DNA from: an uncultured Eubacteriales bacterium
GTDB taxonomy: Bacteria; Bacillota; Clostridia; Peptostreptococcales; Anaerovoracaceae
Assembly (NCBI GenBank): GCA_902774265.1
Contig: CACYHR010000005.1
Coordinates: forward strand, 1 to 64,000
Length of the DNA: 64,000 bases
Direction of reading: 5' to 3'
Shown here: positions 35,843 through 44,457 of the stretch, piece by piece
Position numbering within the stretch: position 1 is the stretch's first letter
Layout of the letters: each line of letters opens with the position of its first letter
Translations under genes and position numbers: made by a program
Notes under the pieces: model-generated
Told to the model about the DNA's origin: nothing
Databases searched by the model: none
What the model saw: the letters and a program-made list of their open reading frames with translations, nothing else

Positions 35843-37576
35843 ATGGAAAGGTCAAACCGTCTTCTAAAGCGTAAATTTATACAATATCTGATACCGACTA
35901 TGATCACAACGGCCGCTGTCTCACTGAATGAGTTCGTGGACAGCATGCTTGTCTCAAATCTTCTCGGAAGTGAAGCACTTGCAATTATCAATATTGGAGT
36001 GCCGGTTATGCTGACTATGTCTGCTGTCAGCGTTCTGTTTGGTGACGGAGGAGCGACAGCATATGCTATCGCTGAAGGCAATCGTGATCATGACACTGCC
36101 GGAAAGAGCTTTACCGGTTCAATGGTCGCGGCATTAGCTGCCGGACTGTTGCTGTTTTTATGTGTTGCTATCACCGGACCGATCGCCGGAGCGCTGTGCA
36201 GTGATCCGGATCTGATTATTCCTTTCACGAAATATCTGACTATCCTGTTTATTTCCTCGCCTTTTATCGTTGTGACGCTCACAGCTGCCTGCTTTCTCCC
36301 TTCAGCCGGATATCCGAAATTAGCAATGATATTAAATGTGATTGCTAATGTTATCAATATTATCATGGACTATGCATATATCCGCTTCTTTCACATGGGA
36401 GTGGAAGGTGCTGCTTATGCAACCATGACCGGATATATATGTGCTGCTTTAGTCATGCTGATCGCTTTGCTGCGCCGCAGGGTGAAGCTTTATGTCTGTC
36501 GGGATATAGCCGGATCCTTAAAAGTGATGAATGATGTGTTCCGTTTCGGCATGTCTGAAGCACTGAACCAGCTCGGACTGGGAATACAGTTTGCTGTTAT
36601 CAACAGTCTTGCTATGTCGATCGCCGGTTCTGCAGGCGTTGTGGCATTCTCTCTTTGTATGCAGGCTAACTCTATTATCTCTGTTTTCGTTGGAGCCGTA
36701 ATAGGAGCTTCGGTTCCTTTGCTGGCTGTACTGCACGGACAGCGTGATTACAAGGGTGAAGCGGGGATACTGAAAACATCGCTGATCTGGACCTTTGCGA
36801 TTTCCGTTGCAGGTACCGCCTTTTTCATATTATTTGCATCACAGACAGCCGCACTTTATAATATTACCAAAACTGCAGAGCTTGCGTTATCCATTACTGC
36901 ACTTCGTATCTATTCGCTGTCCCTTATTCCGAGATGTGTAGTAGTCGTATATTACCGCTATCTGAAAGTGATCGGACTGACAGTCTATGCAAGTGTATTG
37001 AGCGCTCTGGACAGCTTTGTGCTTATCATCCTGCTTGCATATACAATGAGCATTTTCATGGGAATCACCGGACTCTGGTTCGCTTTCCCGCTGTCTGCAG
37101 CTGTGCTTTTGCTCGTGACGCTGGTCTGCAATCTGTATTTTGCCCCGCGTTCAGGCGGCAGGCTCAACGGGCCGCTGCTGATCGAGCATGACGAAGATGT
37201 GAAACCTGTAATGGATGTTACTATTTCCGGGGAATCGGAGGATATATCCGCTATAAGCGGTAAACTGCAGGAGATTTGCCTGGATCTGGGCATGGATACA
37301 AAAGATGCAGTTCTTGCATCGCTGGCGGTGGAGGAGATTGCTGTCAATGCATCCGCACGGCTGAACAGCAGCAGTTATTCGGATGTGCTGGTCCGTATAA
37401 ACCATGGCTGTGTGGAAATCGATTTCAGGACACTTGGCAAAAGCTTTGATCCGATGGAGGAAAATGATGAACGACTGCATGAGAATATGCTCATTCTTAA
37501 AAATATATCATCAAAAATTGAACATGATTATATACTGGGGATGAATTCCACGAGGATAACTCTGGAAGGAAGATAA
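35843..37576 (+). CDS. MATE-family exporter fused to a GHKL (RsbW-like) domain
   Basis: 577 residues. Residues 1-440 are a twelve-helix MATE transporter (FVDSMLVSNLLGSEALAIINIGVP at the start, GVEGAAYATMTGY in the middle). About 120 cytoplasmic residues follow. LASLAVEEIAVNA keeps the glutamate and asparagine of the GHKL N-box, LGKSFDP matches the G1 loop of RsbW-type kinases, and the ending ILKNISSKIEHDYILGMNSTRITL fits the last strands. Plain MATE proteins end near 450 residues. The domain could bind ATP or an anti-sigma-factor antagonist and gate transport. It shares an operon with the ATP-grasp ligase and the GGDEF protein. Confidence 0.85.
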   Translation: MERSNRLLKRKFIQYLIPTMITTAAVSLNEFVDSMLVSNLLGSEALAIINIGVPVMLTMSAVSVLFGDGGATAYAIAEGNRDHDTAGKSFTGSMVAALAAGLLLFLCVAITGPIAGALCSDPDLIIPFTKYLTILFISSPFIVVTLTAACFLPSAGYPKLAMILNVIANVINIIMDYAYIRFFHMGVEGAAYATMTGYICAALVMLIALLRRRVKLYVCRDIAGSLKVMNDVFRFGMSEALNQLGLGIQFAVINSLAMSIAGSAGVVAFSLCMQANSIISVFVGAVIGASVPLLAVLHGQRDYKGEAGILKTSLIWTFAISVAGTAFFILFASQTAALYNITKTAELALSITALRIYSLSLIPRCVVVVYYRYLKVIGLTVYASVLSALDSFVLIILLAYTMSIFMGITGLWFAFPLSAAVLLLVTLVCNLYFAPRSGGRLNGPLLIEHDEDVKPVMDVTISGESEDISAISGKLQEICLDLGMDTKDAVLASLAVEEIAVNASARLNSSSYSDVLVRINHGCVEIDFRTLGKSFDPMEENDERLHENMLILKNISSKIEHDYILGMNSTRITLEGR

Positions 37577-39099
37577 TGTTTTCTGAAAAAGGTGTAGAGG
37601 GATTTGCTATGGGTACGAAGAAAAGATACTTTTCGATAAGGAAGAAAATGAATATATTCATTGTCGTTACTATGCTGGCGGTGGCTATGGGAACATCTGC
37701 GATCGCATTCAGGACAGAAGCGGCGGATCAGATCGACCGGTATTATAAAAGCAACACGGCTGACAACGCACGCAATTTTGCTACCATGGTCGACGGCGAC
37801 TTTCTGAAGGAACTTCGCAAAGTTGCTGAATCAGACGAATTCCAGGCTCTCCGTGAAAAAGCCGAAGCCGAAGACAATGAAGCTCTGATCGAGGATTATC
37901 TGCGGGATAAAGGCCTTTGGGAAAAATACAGCATGACACGCGACAGGATCAGCACGTATCTTGATAACATGAAAGGAATCAAGTATCTGTATATCGTTGC
38001 TCACGGTGATGCGAATGCTGAGTATGATATGTACCTTGTAGATGATGAGACTACTCCTCTTTATGAGACCGGTTACTATGAGGAGCGGGAAGCTGAGCTG
38101 CGCGGGATGGATATTTCCGACCTTCCTGAGCCGACGATCTCCAACGGGGACTGGGGATGGCTCTGTTCCGATTTCAAACCGGTCTATTCATCGGATGGTG
38201 AATGCGTATGCATAGTGGGATGCGATATAGGCATGGATGATGTCATGTCAGAACGTCAGAAACTGCTGATCGTCCTGATAGTCGGTGCGCTGGTTTTCAC
38301 TTCTCTGGTGCTTGCAGCTGCGATCATGTTTGTCAGCAGAATCATTGTAAAGCCGCTGAACAGTATGACAAGAGCAATGAAGGAGTTCACTCCTTCCGAA
38401 ACACTCAGCTATGAGGAAGCCGGAGTGATCGATATCGATATAAAAAACAACGATGAGATAGGCGAGATATATAATGGCATACGGGATATGCAGATCCATA
38501 TCATCGATTATCTGAGGAACATGTTCGCACTTCAGGAAGACAAAAAGAAGGCTGAGGATGATCTGAGACACAAGGATGAGCAGATCGATATGCTGAGTAT
38601 AGAATCCAACACGGATGCACTGACCGGTGTCGGCAACAAGACTGCATATATAAAGAAGATGGATGAGCTGAACCGGAAGATGAGAGAATCCGATATATAT
38701 TTCGCCATCGTAATGGTCGATATAAACAGGCTCAAACATATCAATGACGACTACGGACACAGATCCGGTGATGTCTACATAAAGGGCTGCTGCCACATGG
38801 TATGCGAAACATTCAAGCATTCGCCTGTTTTCAGGGTAGGAGGAGATGAGTTTGTGGCTGTTCTGATGGGAACGGATTATGAAAACCGAATGGCACTGGT
38901 CAGTCAGCTCAGGTCGGATTTTAAAAAAACATATGAACAGGAAGGCGTCTCTCCGTGGCTCAGATATTCTGCTGCTGTCGGCATGGCGGAAAACGCATCT
39001 GTAGACAGTACGGCTGAATTCGTTTTCAGACGCGCAGATGAGGAGATGTACAAGGATAAGGACCGCTTTAAGAACAGGTATGGCACGGACAGCAGATAG
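37576..39099 (+). CDS. Membrane diguanylate cyclase with extracytoplasmic sensor and HAMP
   Basis: 507 residues. Two membrane helices (about 25-47 and 230-255) flank a ~180-residue outside domain of Cache type. HAMP and a coiled coil precede a GGDEF domain with intact RVGGDEF at about residue 422 and no RxxD site, so cyclase activity is expected. The start overlaps the MATE stop codon by one base (TAATG), indicating coupling. ATG 37609 is a possible internal start. The extracellular part may sense a ligand linked to the upstream exporter; that is inference. Confidence 0.88.
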   Translation: MFSEKGVEGFAMGTKKRYFSIRKKMNIFIVVTMLAVAMGTSAIAFRTEAADQIDRYYKSNTADNARNFATMVDGDFLKELRKVAESDEFQALREKAEAEDNEALIEDYLRDKGLWEKYSMTRDRISTYLDNMKGIKYLYIVAHGDANAEYDMYLVDDETTPLYETGYYEEREAELRGMDISDLPEPTISNGDWGWLCSDFKPVYSSDGECVCIVGCDIGMDDVMSERQKLLIVLIVGALVFTSLVLAAAIMFVSRIIVKPLNSMTRAMKEFTPSETLSYEEAGVIDIDIKNNDEIGEIYNGIRDMQIHIIDYLRNMFALQEDKKKAEDDLRHKDEQIDMLSIESNTDALTGVGNKTAYIKKMDELNRKMRESDIYFAIVMVDINRLKHINDDYGHRSGDVYIKGCCHMVCETFKHSPVFRVGGDEFVAVLMGTDYENRMALVSQLRSDFKKTYEQEGVSPWLRYSAAVGMAENASVDSTAEFVFRRADEEMYKDKDRFKNRYGTDSR

Positions 39100-39146
39100 T
39101 TAAGCTGCTTTTAAGCTATTTTGATGAAATTAATTGATTGCTGTGT

Positions 39147-39180
39147 TATAATATCTGCAGTTGTCCGGAAATTGTCCGGA
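39147..39180 (+). promoter_or_regulatory. Promoter with direct repeats before the DUF1269 gene
   Basis: TATAAT at 39147-39152 with an upstream TG (extended -10). Directly after the expected start of transcription, TTGTCCGGA occurs twice (39161-39169 and 39172-39180), eleven bases apart, i.e. on the same DNA face. This suggests an operator. Confidence 0.55.
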
Positions 39181-39213
39181 TGAGTATAGTTTATTTAAAA
39201 GGGGAAATTTATC

Positions 39214-39798
39214 ATGGACAAAAAGAACGTTGACAAGAATGTAGTAGTAGCAGTATTTAATGTTGAGAGCGAAGCATATAAGGCTCTTACCGAATTGAGA
39301 CAGACAGCATCAGGAGCAACATATCTTGTTTCTGCGGCAGCTTTGGTCAAGAAAGAAAACGGCGCCTGCCGTCTCCTTGACGGATTTGATACCGGCGCTG
39401 ATACCTCAAAGGGTACAGCTGTAGGAGGAATTGTAGGAATGGTTGTCGGTGCACTTGCCGGCCCTATAGGAATGCTTCTCGGATTAAGCACCGGTTCGCT
39501 GATCGGAATGAGTTCTGATGCAAGCAATGCTGCATACGGAGCATCTATGCTTGAGCAGATCGCAGATAAGCTTGATGATGATACGGTTGCTATCATAGCT
39601 ATCACAGACGAAGAGACAGAAGAGGCTCTTGACGGCAGACTGTCAGCTTACGATACTGTTATCGCACGTTTCGACGCAAAGGCAGTAGCTGCAGAAGTTG
39701 ATGAAGCTTATAAGATGCAGGATGAGATGGCAAGACAGGCAAGAGAAAAACTCCGCGAGGAGAATGCCGAGACTCTCAGACAGAATTTCACAAAGTAA
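39214..39798 (+). CDS. DUF1269-family protein
   Basis: 194 residues. The N-terminal strand VVVAVFNVESEAYKALTEL and the central glycine-rich hairpin (GTAVGGIVGMVVGALAGPIGMLLGLSTGSLIG) match DUF1269 proteins, which resemble general stress proteins with a membrane-inserting glycine segment. The C-terminal ~40 residues are a charged helix. A strong ribosome site (AAGGGG), its own regulated promoter and a strong terminator indicate a single, well-expressed gene. Function of the family is not established. Confidence 0.8.
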   Translation: MDKKNVDKNVVVAVFNVESEAYKALTELRQTASGATYLVSAAALVKKENGACRLLDGFDTGADTSKGTAVGGIVGMVVGALAGPIGMLLGLSTGSLIGMSSDASNAAYGASMLEQIADKLDDDTVAIIAITDEETEEALDGRLSAYDTVIARFDAKAVAAEVDEAYKMQDEMARQAREKLREENAETLRQNFTK

Positions 39799-39824
39799 TA
39801 AAGAATTATTACTGCAGACATAGA

Positions 39825-39853
39825 GCGCCAGCATTGCTGGCGCCCTTTTTTGT
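39825..39853 (+). terminator. Rho-independent terminator of the DUF1269 gene
   Basis: GCGCCAGCA and TGCTGGCGC form a near-continuous stem, followed by CCTTTTTTG. Confidence 0.9.
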
Positions 39854-39958
39854 TATTTGCCTGAAATGTGATACAATACTTTACAGAATCTGCAATTGAA
39901 GAGATAAATGAGTATATATAGGATGTGTGTGCATTATGACTGCTTTTTTAAGCTGTAA

Positions 39959-40064
39959 AAATAACAGACACCGGATGTCCCCCGCCTCTTAGGCGGCGGG
40001 TTCCATTTTCGACCATCAGTGGTGGGTAACAATCCCCCACTGATGCTCTCAGGAGTGGTTGAAT
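39959..40064. repeat. Palindromic repeat element, intermediate copy (inverted relative to 27622)
   Basis: Starts AATAACAGACACCGGATGTC and ends GGTTGAAT. It carries the CCGCC/GGCGG and CAGTGG/CCACTG hairpins with the same bulge pattern as the copy at 27622-27808, but lacks 69 internal bases. It ends nine to twelve bases before the start of the symporter gene, so it may supply or replace the leader of that mRNA. Confidence 0.88.
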
Positions 40065-40075
40065 ACATGTAGTTG

Positions 40076-41773
40076 ATGCGGGAGCGTGCTTTGAACAAAA
40101 GGAAAAAGAGAATCTACAATAATAGGACTGCATTTAATGTTAAGGATGCTGATTGCATTACAAAGTGCATGACATTTATTGAATCTGAACTTGAAACTAT
40201 CGGAATCGAAGCAAATTATGCGTTCAGGGCTGAACTTCTCTCCGAAGAGATGACAGCTTTTCTGATAGAGAATTCAACGGGTGATGGTGAGATCAGAATT
40301 CAGGTCAAAAAGATGATCGGCGATACCATTATCACAATCAGCGCCAAGGGAAATGAGTTTGATCTGTTCGGGGATGAAAGCAGATTATCTGATGATCTGG
40401 ATGATGATGAGGCTGAGTATATTATAAGATCCATAATCCTGAGGTCTCATGGAGAAAACCTCAAATACAGCTGCAATAAAGGGATAAACAGAGTACGGAT
40501 CAGCCTCGGAGATTCAGAGGTTACTTCTACGAAGCTTACAATTGCCGCCCTGGTCCTCGGGATACTGTTCGGACTCGTGGTCAAATTTTGTATGCCTGAA
40601 GCAGCTGCTGCAGGGGTATGTGAGTATCTTCTTTCACCGGTCAGTACAATGTTTATGAATGCTCTCAGGATAGTAATTGCTCCGGTAGTATTCTTCTCGA
40701 TAGTCACATGTATATCCGGATTCGGGAATCTGGCAGAGCTCGGCAGAATAGGCATTAGGATCATGTCTCTGTATCTGCTGACGACTGTGTTAGCTGTCGT
40801 AATGGCATACGGTGTTACCACTCTCTGCAGCCCGGGGAAATTCGGAGCAGGACTTGCAATGACAGGCGTGCAGTCTGTTGAAGTAAATACGGATATAGAC
40901 ACTTCACTGCTGAATACCATAATAAATATTGTGCCTTCAAATATTGTCCGGCCTTTTCTTGAGGCGAATACACTGCAGCTGATATTCCTTGCAGTGATGA
41001 TAGGTATCGCGCTTGGGAAGATAGGAAAGTACACGCCGGTGCTAAATCAGTTTTTTGAGGCCTGCAACTCGCTCTTCCTGACAATAACAACGATGATCGC
41101 AAAGTTTATTCCGATTGCGGTATTCTGCTCTGTATCTATGATGCTTATCAAACTGGGCGGATCATCGTTCCTGTCGCTGCTCGGATATGCTGCGACTAAT
41201 TTGCTTGAAATATTTATCATGCTCATGATCTACGGCGTGCTTGTATTGGTTCTGGGCAGGGTAAATCCTCTGACATTTTACAGGAAGAACAAAGAGGGAA
41301 TGCTGACAAGCTTTACACTCAGTTCAAGCTCTGCTGCCATGCCTGTCAATTTAAGTACATGTACGGAAAAGCTGGGGATATCACCCAAGGTCTGTAATTT
41401 CTCCATACCTCTTGGAGCAACCATAAATATGGACGGAACCTGCATCAGCCTTATTCTGCAGGGATTGTATCTGGCCAAAATGTACGGGGTAACTGTAACG
41501 CCTTCTATGGTTCCGACTCTCATGATAACGATAATACTGCTGTCTCTCGGATGCCCCGGCGTTCCAGGCGCAGGACTTGTCTGTCTCGGTATTGTACTTA
41601 CACAGCTTGGCGTGCCTGTAGGTTCAATAGGACTGATTCTGGCTATAGATCCTGTCCTGGATATGTTTGACGCAATGTCGAATACTACGGGAGATGTAGC
41701 CTGCGCCCTGATTACTGCAAGCAGGGAAGGCCTTCTCGACAGAAAAATATTAAACGATATGAGCAGAGTGTGA
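40076..41773 (+). CDS. Dicarboxylate/amino-acid:cation symporter with N-terminal GHKL-like domain
   Basis: 565 residues. Residues ~155-560 are a DAACS (GltP/SstT-type) symporter: serine-rich TSFTLSSSSAAMPVNL re-entrant loop, PLGATINMDGTC, and the C-terminal DPVLDMFDAMSNTTGD substrate/sodium site. It imports glutamate, aspartate, serine or a dicarboxylate. The first ~145 residues are extra: LLSEEMTAFLIEN, ITISAKGNEFDLF and YIIRSIILRSHGENLKYSCNKGINRVRISL follow the helix, G1 loop and closing strands of RsbW-like folds, with most catalytic residues lost. Start is ATG 40076 or TTG 40073; no clear ribosome site, because a repeat abuts it. An RsbU-like phosphatase gene follows. Confidence 0.85.
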   Translation: MRERALNKRKKRIYNNRTAFNVKDADCITKCMTFIESELETIGIEANYAFRAELLSEEMTAFLIENSTGDGEIRIQVKKMIGDTIITISAKGNEFDLFGDESRLSDDLDDDEAEYIIRSIILRSHGENLKYSCNKGINRVRISLGDSEVTSTKLTIAALVLGILFGLVVKFCMPEAAAAGVCEYLLSPVSTMFMNALRIVIAPVVFFSIVTCISGFGNLAELGRIGIRIMSLYLLTTVLAVVMAYGVTTLCSPGKFGAGLAMTGVQSVEVNTDIDTSLLNTIINIVPSNIVRPFLEANTLQLIFLAVMIGIALGKIGKYTPVLNQFFEACNSLFLTITTMIAKFIPIAVFCSVSMMLIKLGGSSFLSLLGYAATNLLEIFIMLMIYGVLVLVLGRVNPLTFYRKNKEGMLTSFTLSSSSAAMPVNLSTCTEKLGISPKVCNFSIPLGATINMDGTCISLILQGLYLAKMYGVTVTPSMVPTLMITIILLSLGCPGVPGAGLVCLGIVLTQLGVPVGSIGLILAIDPVLDMFDAMSNTTGDVACALITASREGLLDRKILNDMSRV

Positions 41774-41862
41774 CCTGAATATGTTACAATGAATTCGTGT
41801 AAAGGCGAATAAGATTCAAATTAATGGTGCTTTAGGTCAAATTAAGGATAAGGAACCGGAAT

Positions 41863-43605
41863 ATGAAAAAGACTGTCAGGGAGATGAGCCTTCTTCAGAA
41901 AACAAGACATGGTCTCACCTTCAAAACAATGATAAATGTCGTGCTTATCACAACTTTTATAGGCATTGTTTTGCTGTTAGCAGGTGCTGTGATGCATGTT
42001 TCTTCTGCAGTTATGAGCTACAGCAATTCTTTGTGTCAGAATGCAGCGGCTGAAGCCGGTGTACTTGATATGCGTGAAGTGAAGCAAACGGTCGGTAATA
42101 TCCTCGGCATTTATGACAGTATTCCTGACAGAGTTAAGAAGGACGGCAACAACAGATCCTATCATAAAGCCTTTAGCAATACGATGGATGCTTACTTCCG
42201 TGATATCCAGTTTGAGATGCGCAGAATGCGGGACAGGATCGGTCTGAGAAATGCTCTTATTGTGGCTATAGATGACAGAACCAACCGCATGATATATCTT
42301 ATTGATTCAGATGAAAACCCGGAGTCATTCTGCTGGCCGGGAACCTGGGATGATTATTCCGAACGTGATATACAGATCTTCCTGAACGGAACCGGAGATG
42401 ACAAATTGTATAGGATGCTGGGTATCAGAGGTGATTATCAGGCAACGGTCACAAAATTAGGACAGTATGGCTGGAGAGTAACCGGTGCTCATACATTGTA
42501 TAAAGATGGTGACTATACGATTATGATCATTCTTGACGAGACACTGGAAGCACTTCGGGAAATGAGCATGATATTCCTGTTCAGATATTTAAATCTTCTG
42601 GTTGTTGCTATCGGAATAGGATCGCTGGTCGCAGTTTACAGGATAAAGAAGAATGTAGTAACACCTATTGAGGAGATGGCCAGTGCCGCAAGCGGATATG
42701 CGAACGACAAAATGTCCGGAATATCAAGCACAGATCATTTCAGCAAGCTTAATATAAAAACAGGTGATGAGATAGAAGAGCTCAGCATGGCTATGACAGA
42801 TATGGAAAACAGCCTTGCAGAGTATGAGATCAATCTTACCCGCGTAACAGCAGAAAAAGAAAGGATCAATACAGAGCTGAATCTTGCTGCAAGGATACAG
42901 GAATCGGCTCTTCCGGGATCATTCCCTCTTTATCCGGATCATAAGGATTTTGATATCTATGCATCGATGACCCCGGCCAGAGAAGTAGGAGGAGATTTCT
43001 TTGATATATTAATGCTGGATGACGATCATCTTGCAGTGGTGATAGCCGATGTTTCAGGAAAGGGAATACCTGCTGCGCTGTTCATGATGGTATCGCAGAT
43101 GCTTCTGAGGCACCAGATCAGAGCTGTGATGGATCCGGCTAAGGCGCTTGAAACTGTTAATAATCAGGCCTGCTACAATAACACTCTGGAAATGTTTGTG
43201 ACTGTATGGATCGGTATACTGGATCTGAGGACCGGAGTGATGACAGCTTCAAATGCCGGTCATGAGTATCCTGTCATCATGCATGAGGGCGGTGATTTTG
43301 AAGTTATCAGGGATAGACACGGATTTGTCGTAGGCGGTATGGAGGATGTGCCATATTCGAATTATGATATACAGATGAAACCGGGATCCAAACTCTTCGT
43401 ATATACAGATGGTCTTGCAGAAGCTCAGAGCGAAGACGAGGAATTCTTCGGACTGGAAAGAGCTGTGGAAACACTGAATGAGGTCAAAGACGGTACACCG
43501 GAACAGATCCTCACGAGTGTGAAAGAGGCCGTGTTAGAGTTCCAGGGGAATGCGCCTCAGTTCGATGATCTGACCATGATGTGTATTCAGTATAACGGCC
43601 GTTAA
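41863..43605 (+). CDS. Membrane PP2C phosphatase of SpoIIE/RsbU type
   Basis: 580 residues. Two membrane helices enclose a ~190-residue extracytoplasmic sensor (Cache-like). HAMP follows, then a coiled coil, the ELNLAARIQESALP entry helix, and the PP2C core: REVGGDFFDI, ADVSGKGIPAAL, NAGHEYP, FVYTDGLAEAQ and FDDLTMM with the metal-binding aspartates. Such phosphatases dephosphorylate anti-anti-sigma (STAS) proteins that RsbW-like kinases phosphorylate. No STAS gene is visible in this window. It begins 89 bases after the symporter that carries an RsbW-like domain. Confidence 0.9.
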   Translation: MKKTVREMSLLQKTRHGLTFKTMINVVLITTFIGIVLLLAGAVMHVSSAVMSYSNSLCQNAAAEAGVLDMREVKQTVGNILGIYDSIPDRVKKDGNNRSYHKAFSNTMDAYFRDIQFEMRRMRDRIGLRNALIVAIDDRTNRMIYLIDSDENPESFCWPGTWDDYSERDIQIFLNGTGDDKLYRMLGIRGDYQATVTKLGQYGWRVTGAHTLYKDGDYTIMIILDETLEALREMSMIFLFRYLNLLVVAIGIGSLVAVYRIKKNVVTPIEEMASAASGYANDKMSGISSTDHFSKLNIKTGDEIEELSMAMTDMENSLAEYEINLTRVTAEKERINTELNLAARIQESALPGSFPLYPDHKDFDIYASMTPAREVGGDFFDILMLDDDHLAVVIADVSGKGIPAALFMMVSQMLLRHQIRAVMDPAKALETVNNQACYNNTLEMFVTVWIGILDLRTGVMTASNAGHEYPVIMHEGGDFEVIRDRHGFVVGGMEDVPYSNYDIQMKPGSKLFVYTDGLAEAQSEDEEFFGLERAVETLNEVKDGTPEQILTSVKEAVLEFQGNAPQFDDLTMMCIQYNGR

Positions 43606-43668
43606 TAAACATTTCGATATTGTTTAATACAGAGATGATAGGAATAAAAGGAAGAGAGGAAAGAAGCA

Positions 43669-44223
43669 ATGAAAAAATATCTGAGTATCTTATTTGCGAT
43701 CGTGCTGGCTGTTTCATGCATAGGTCTTACTGCATGCGGAGGAGGCAGTTCTGAGGAGGCAGCTCCTGAAGATACTGCAGCTGAAACAACAGAAGAAACT
43801 GCAGAAACATCGGATTCAGGCATCGATCTGAGCGCAAACATTACACGCAGTGATGACAGTGAGACAGGCGAGGGAACAGTTGAAAGTGATTTATTCACTC
43901 TGACTCTTCCTGACGGAGCGAGCTGGGACTATGAAGTAGTAAGTCCTGAAGAGATCGTATTCTATAATAAGGCAGCAAAAGATGCAGATCTGGGCGGTAC
44001 GCTCTTTACTCTCAAGGTGCTGCCGAAAGATGATCAGACTCTGGAAATAATGCCGGGCGCTGTTGTAGGTGAGAAAGACGGAAAGAATATCACGGCTGTA
44101 TTCACATCTGATGTTCAGTATGATGCTTCCAATGAAGATGCCAGCAAGGAATACATGAATGTATATGAGGTCGTTCAGAAAATAAGCGATGATGCATCAT
44201 CCAGTCCTCTGAAACTGAAATAA
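43669..44223 (+). CDS. Lipoprotein of unknown function
   Basis: 184 residues. Signal peptide with lipobox IGLTACGG, so the mature protein is membrane-anchored outside the cell. A Glu/Ala/Thr-rich linker (residues ~28-50) leads to a ~120-residue beta-rich domain (SDLFTLTLPDGASWDYEVV, GTLFTLKVLP). I do not recognise the family. It lies 63 bases after the phosphatase and is followed by a terminator-like hairpin. Confidence 0.8.
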   Translation: MKKYLSILFAIVLAVSCIGLTACGGGSSEEAAPEDTAAETTEETAETSDSGIDLSANITRSDDSETGEGTVESDLFTLTLPDGASWDYEVVSPEEIVFYNKAAKDADLGGTLFTLKVLPKDDQTLEIMPGAVVGEKDGKNITAVFTSDVQYDASNEDASKEYMNVYEVVQKISDDASSSPLKLK

Positions 44224-44256
44224 CTGACTCTGAGAAGGACGATATATGCAAGCCGG

Positions 44257-44288
44257 GACTCCGGGACCATGGCGTTCCGGAGTCTTTT
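44257..44288 (+). terminator. Terminator-like hairpin after the lipoprotein gene
   Basis: GACTCCGG and CCGGAGTC form a perfect eight-pair stem followed by TTTT only. Confidence 0.7.
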
Positions 44289-44294
44289 ACTGAA

Positions 44295-44456
44295 ATGGTG
44301 CTGTCGGAGAATACAGGCGGTGTGACAGCTGCAATTTATCGTAAGGAATCCTTCCTTACGGACAATTCCTGCGACAGGTGCAGGAATACTCCGCAGTTCA
44401 AATATACGGAGCAGGAAGGCGGCTTCCTCTGTAAAGAAAGACAAAAGGAAGGATAA
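44295..44456 (+). CDS. Possible 53-residue cysteine-containing peptide upstream of cls
   Basis: An uninterrupted frame from ATG 44295 to TAA 44454-44456, ending one base before the cls ATG. The product would contain CDRCRN plus one further cysteine (FLCKERQ), a possible metal-binding pattern. No good ribosome site precedes it, and the same stretch forms two strong hairpins (44340-44387), so it may instead be an untranslated regulatory leader. Confidence 0.25.
   Translation: MVLSENTGGVTAAIYRKESFLTDNSCDRCRNTPQFKYTEQEGGFLCKERQKEG
44340..44387 (+). other. Tandem hairpins in the cls leader
   Basis: CGTAAGGAA-TCC-TTCCTTACG (44340-44360) and ATTCCTGC / GCAGGAAT (44365-44387), both perfect. They lie between a terminator and cls, 70 bases before its ATG, and lack T-runs. 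Possible processing or regulatory structure. Confidence 0.6.
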
Positions 44457-44457
44457 C

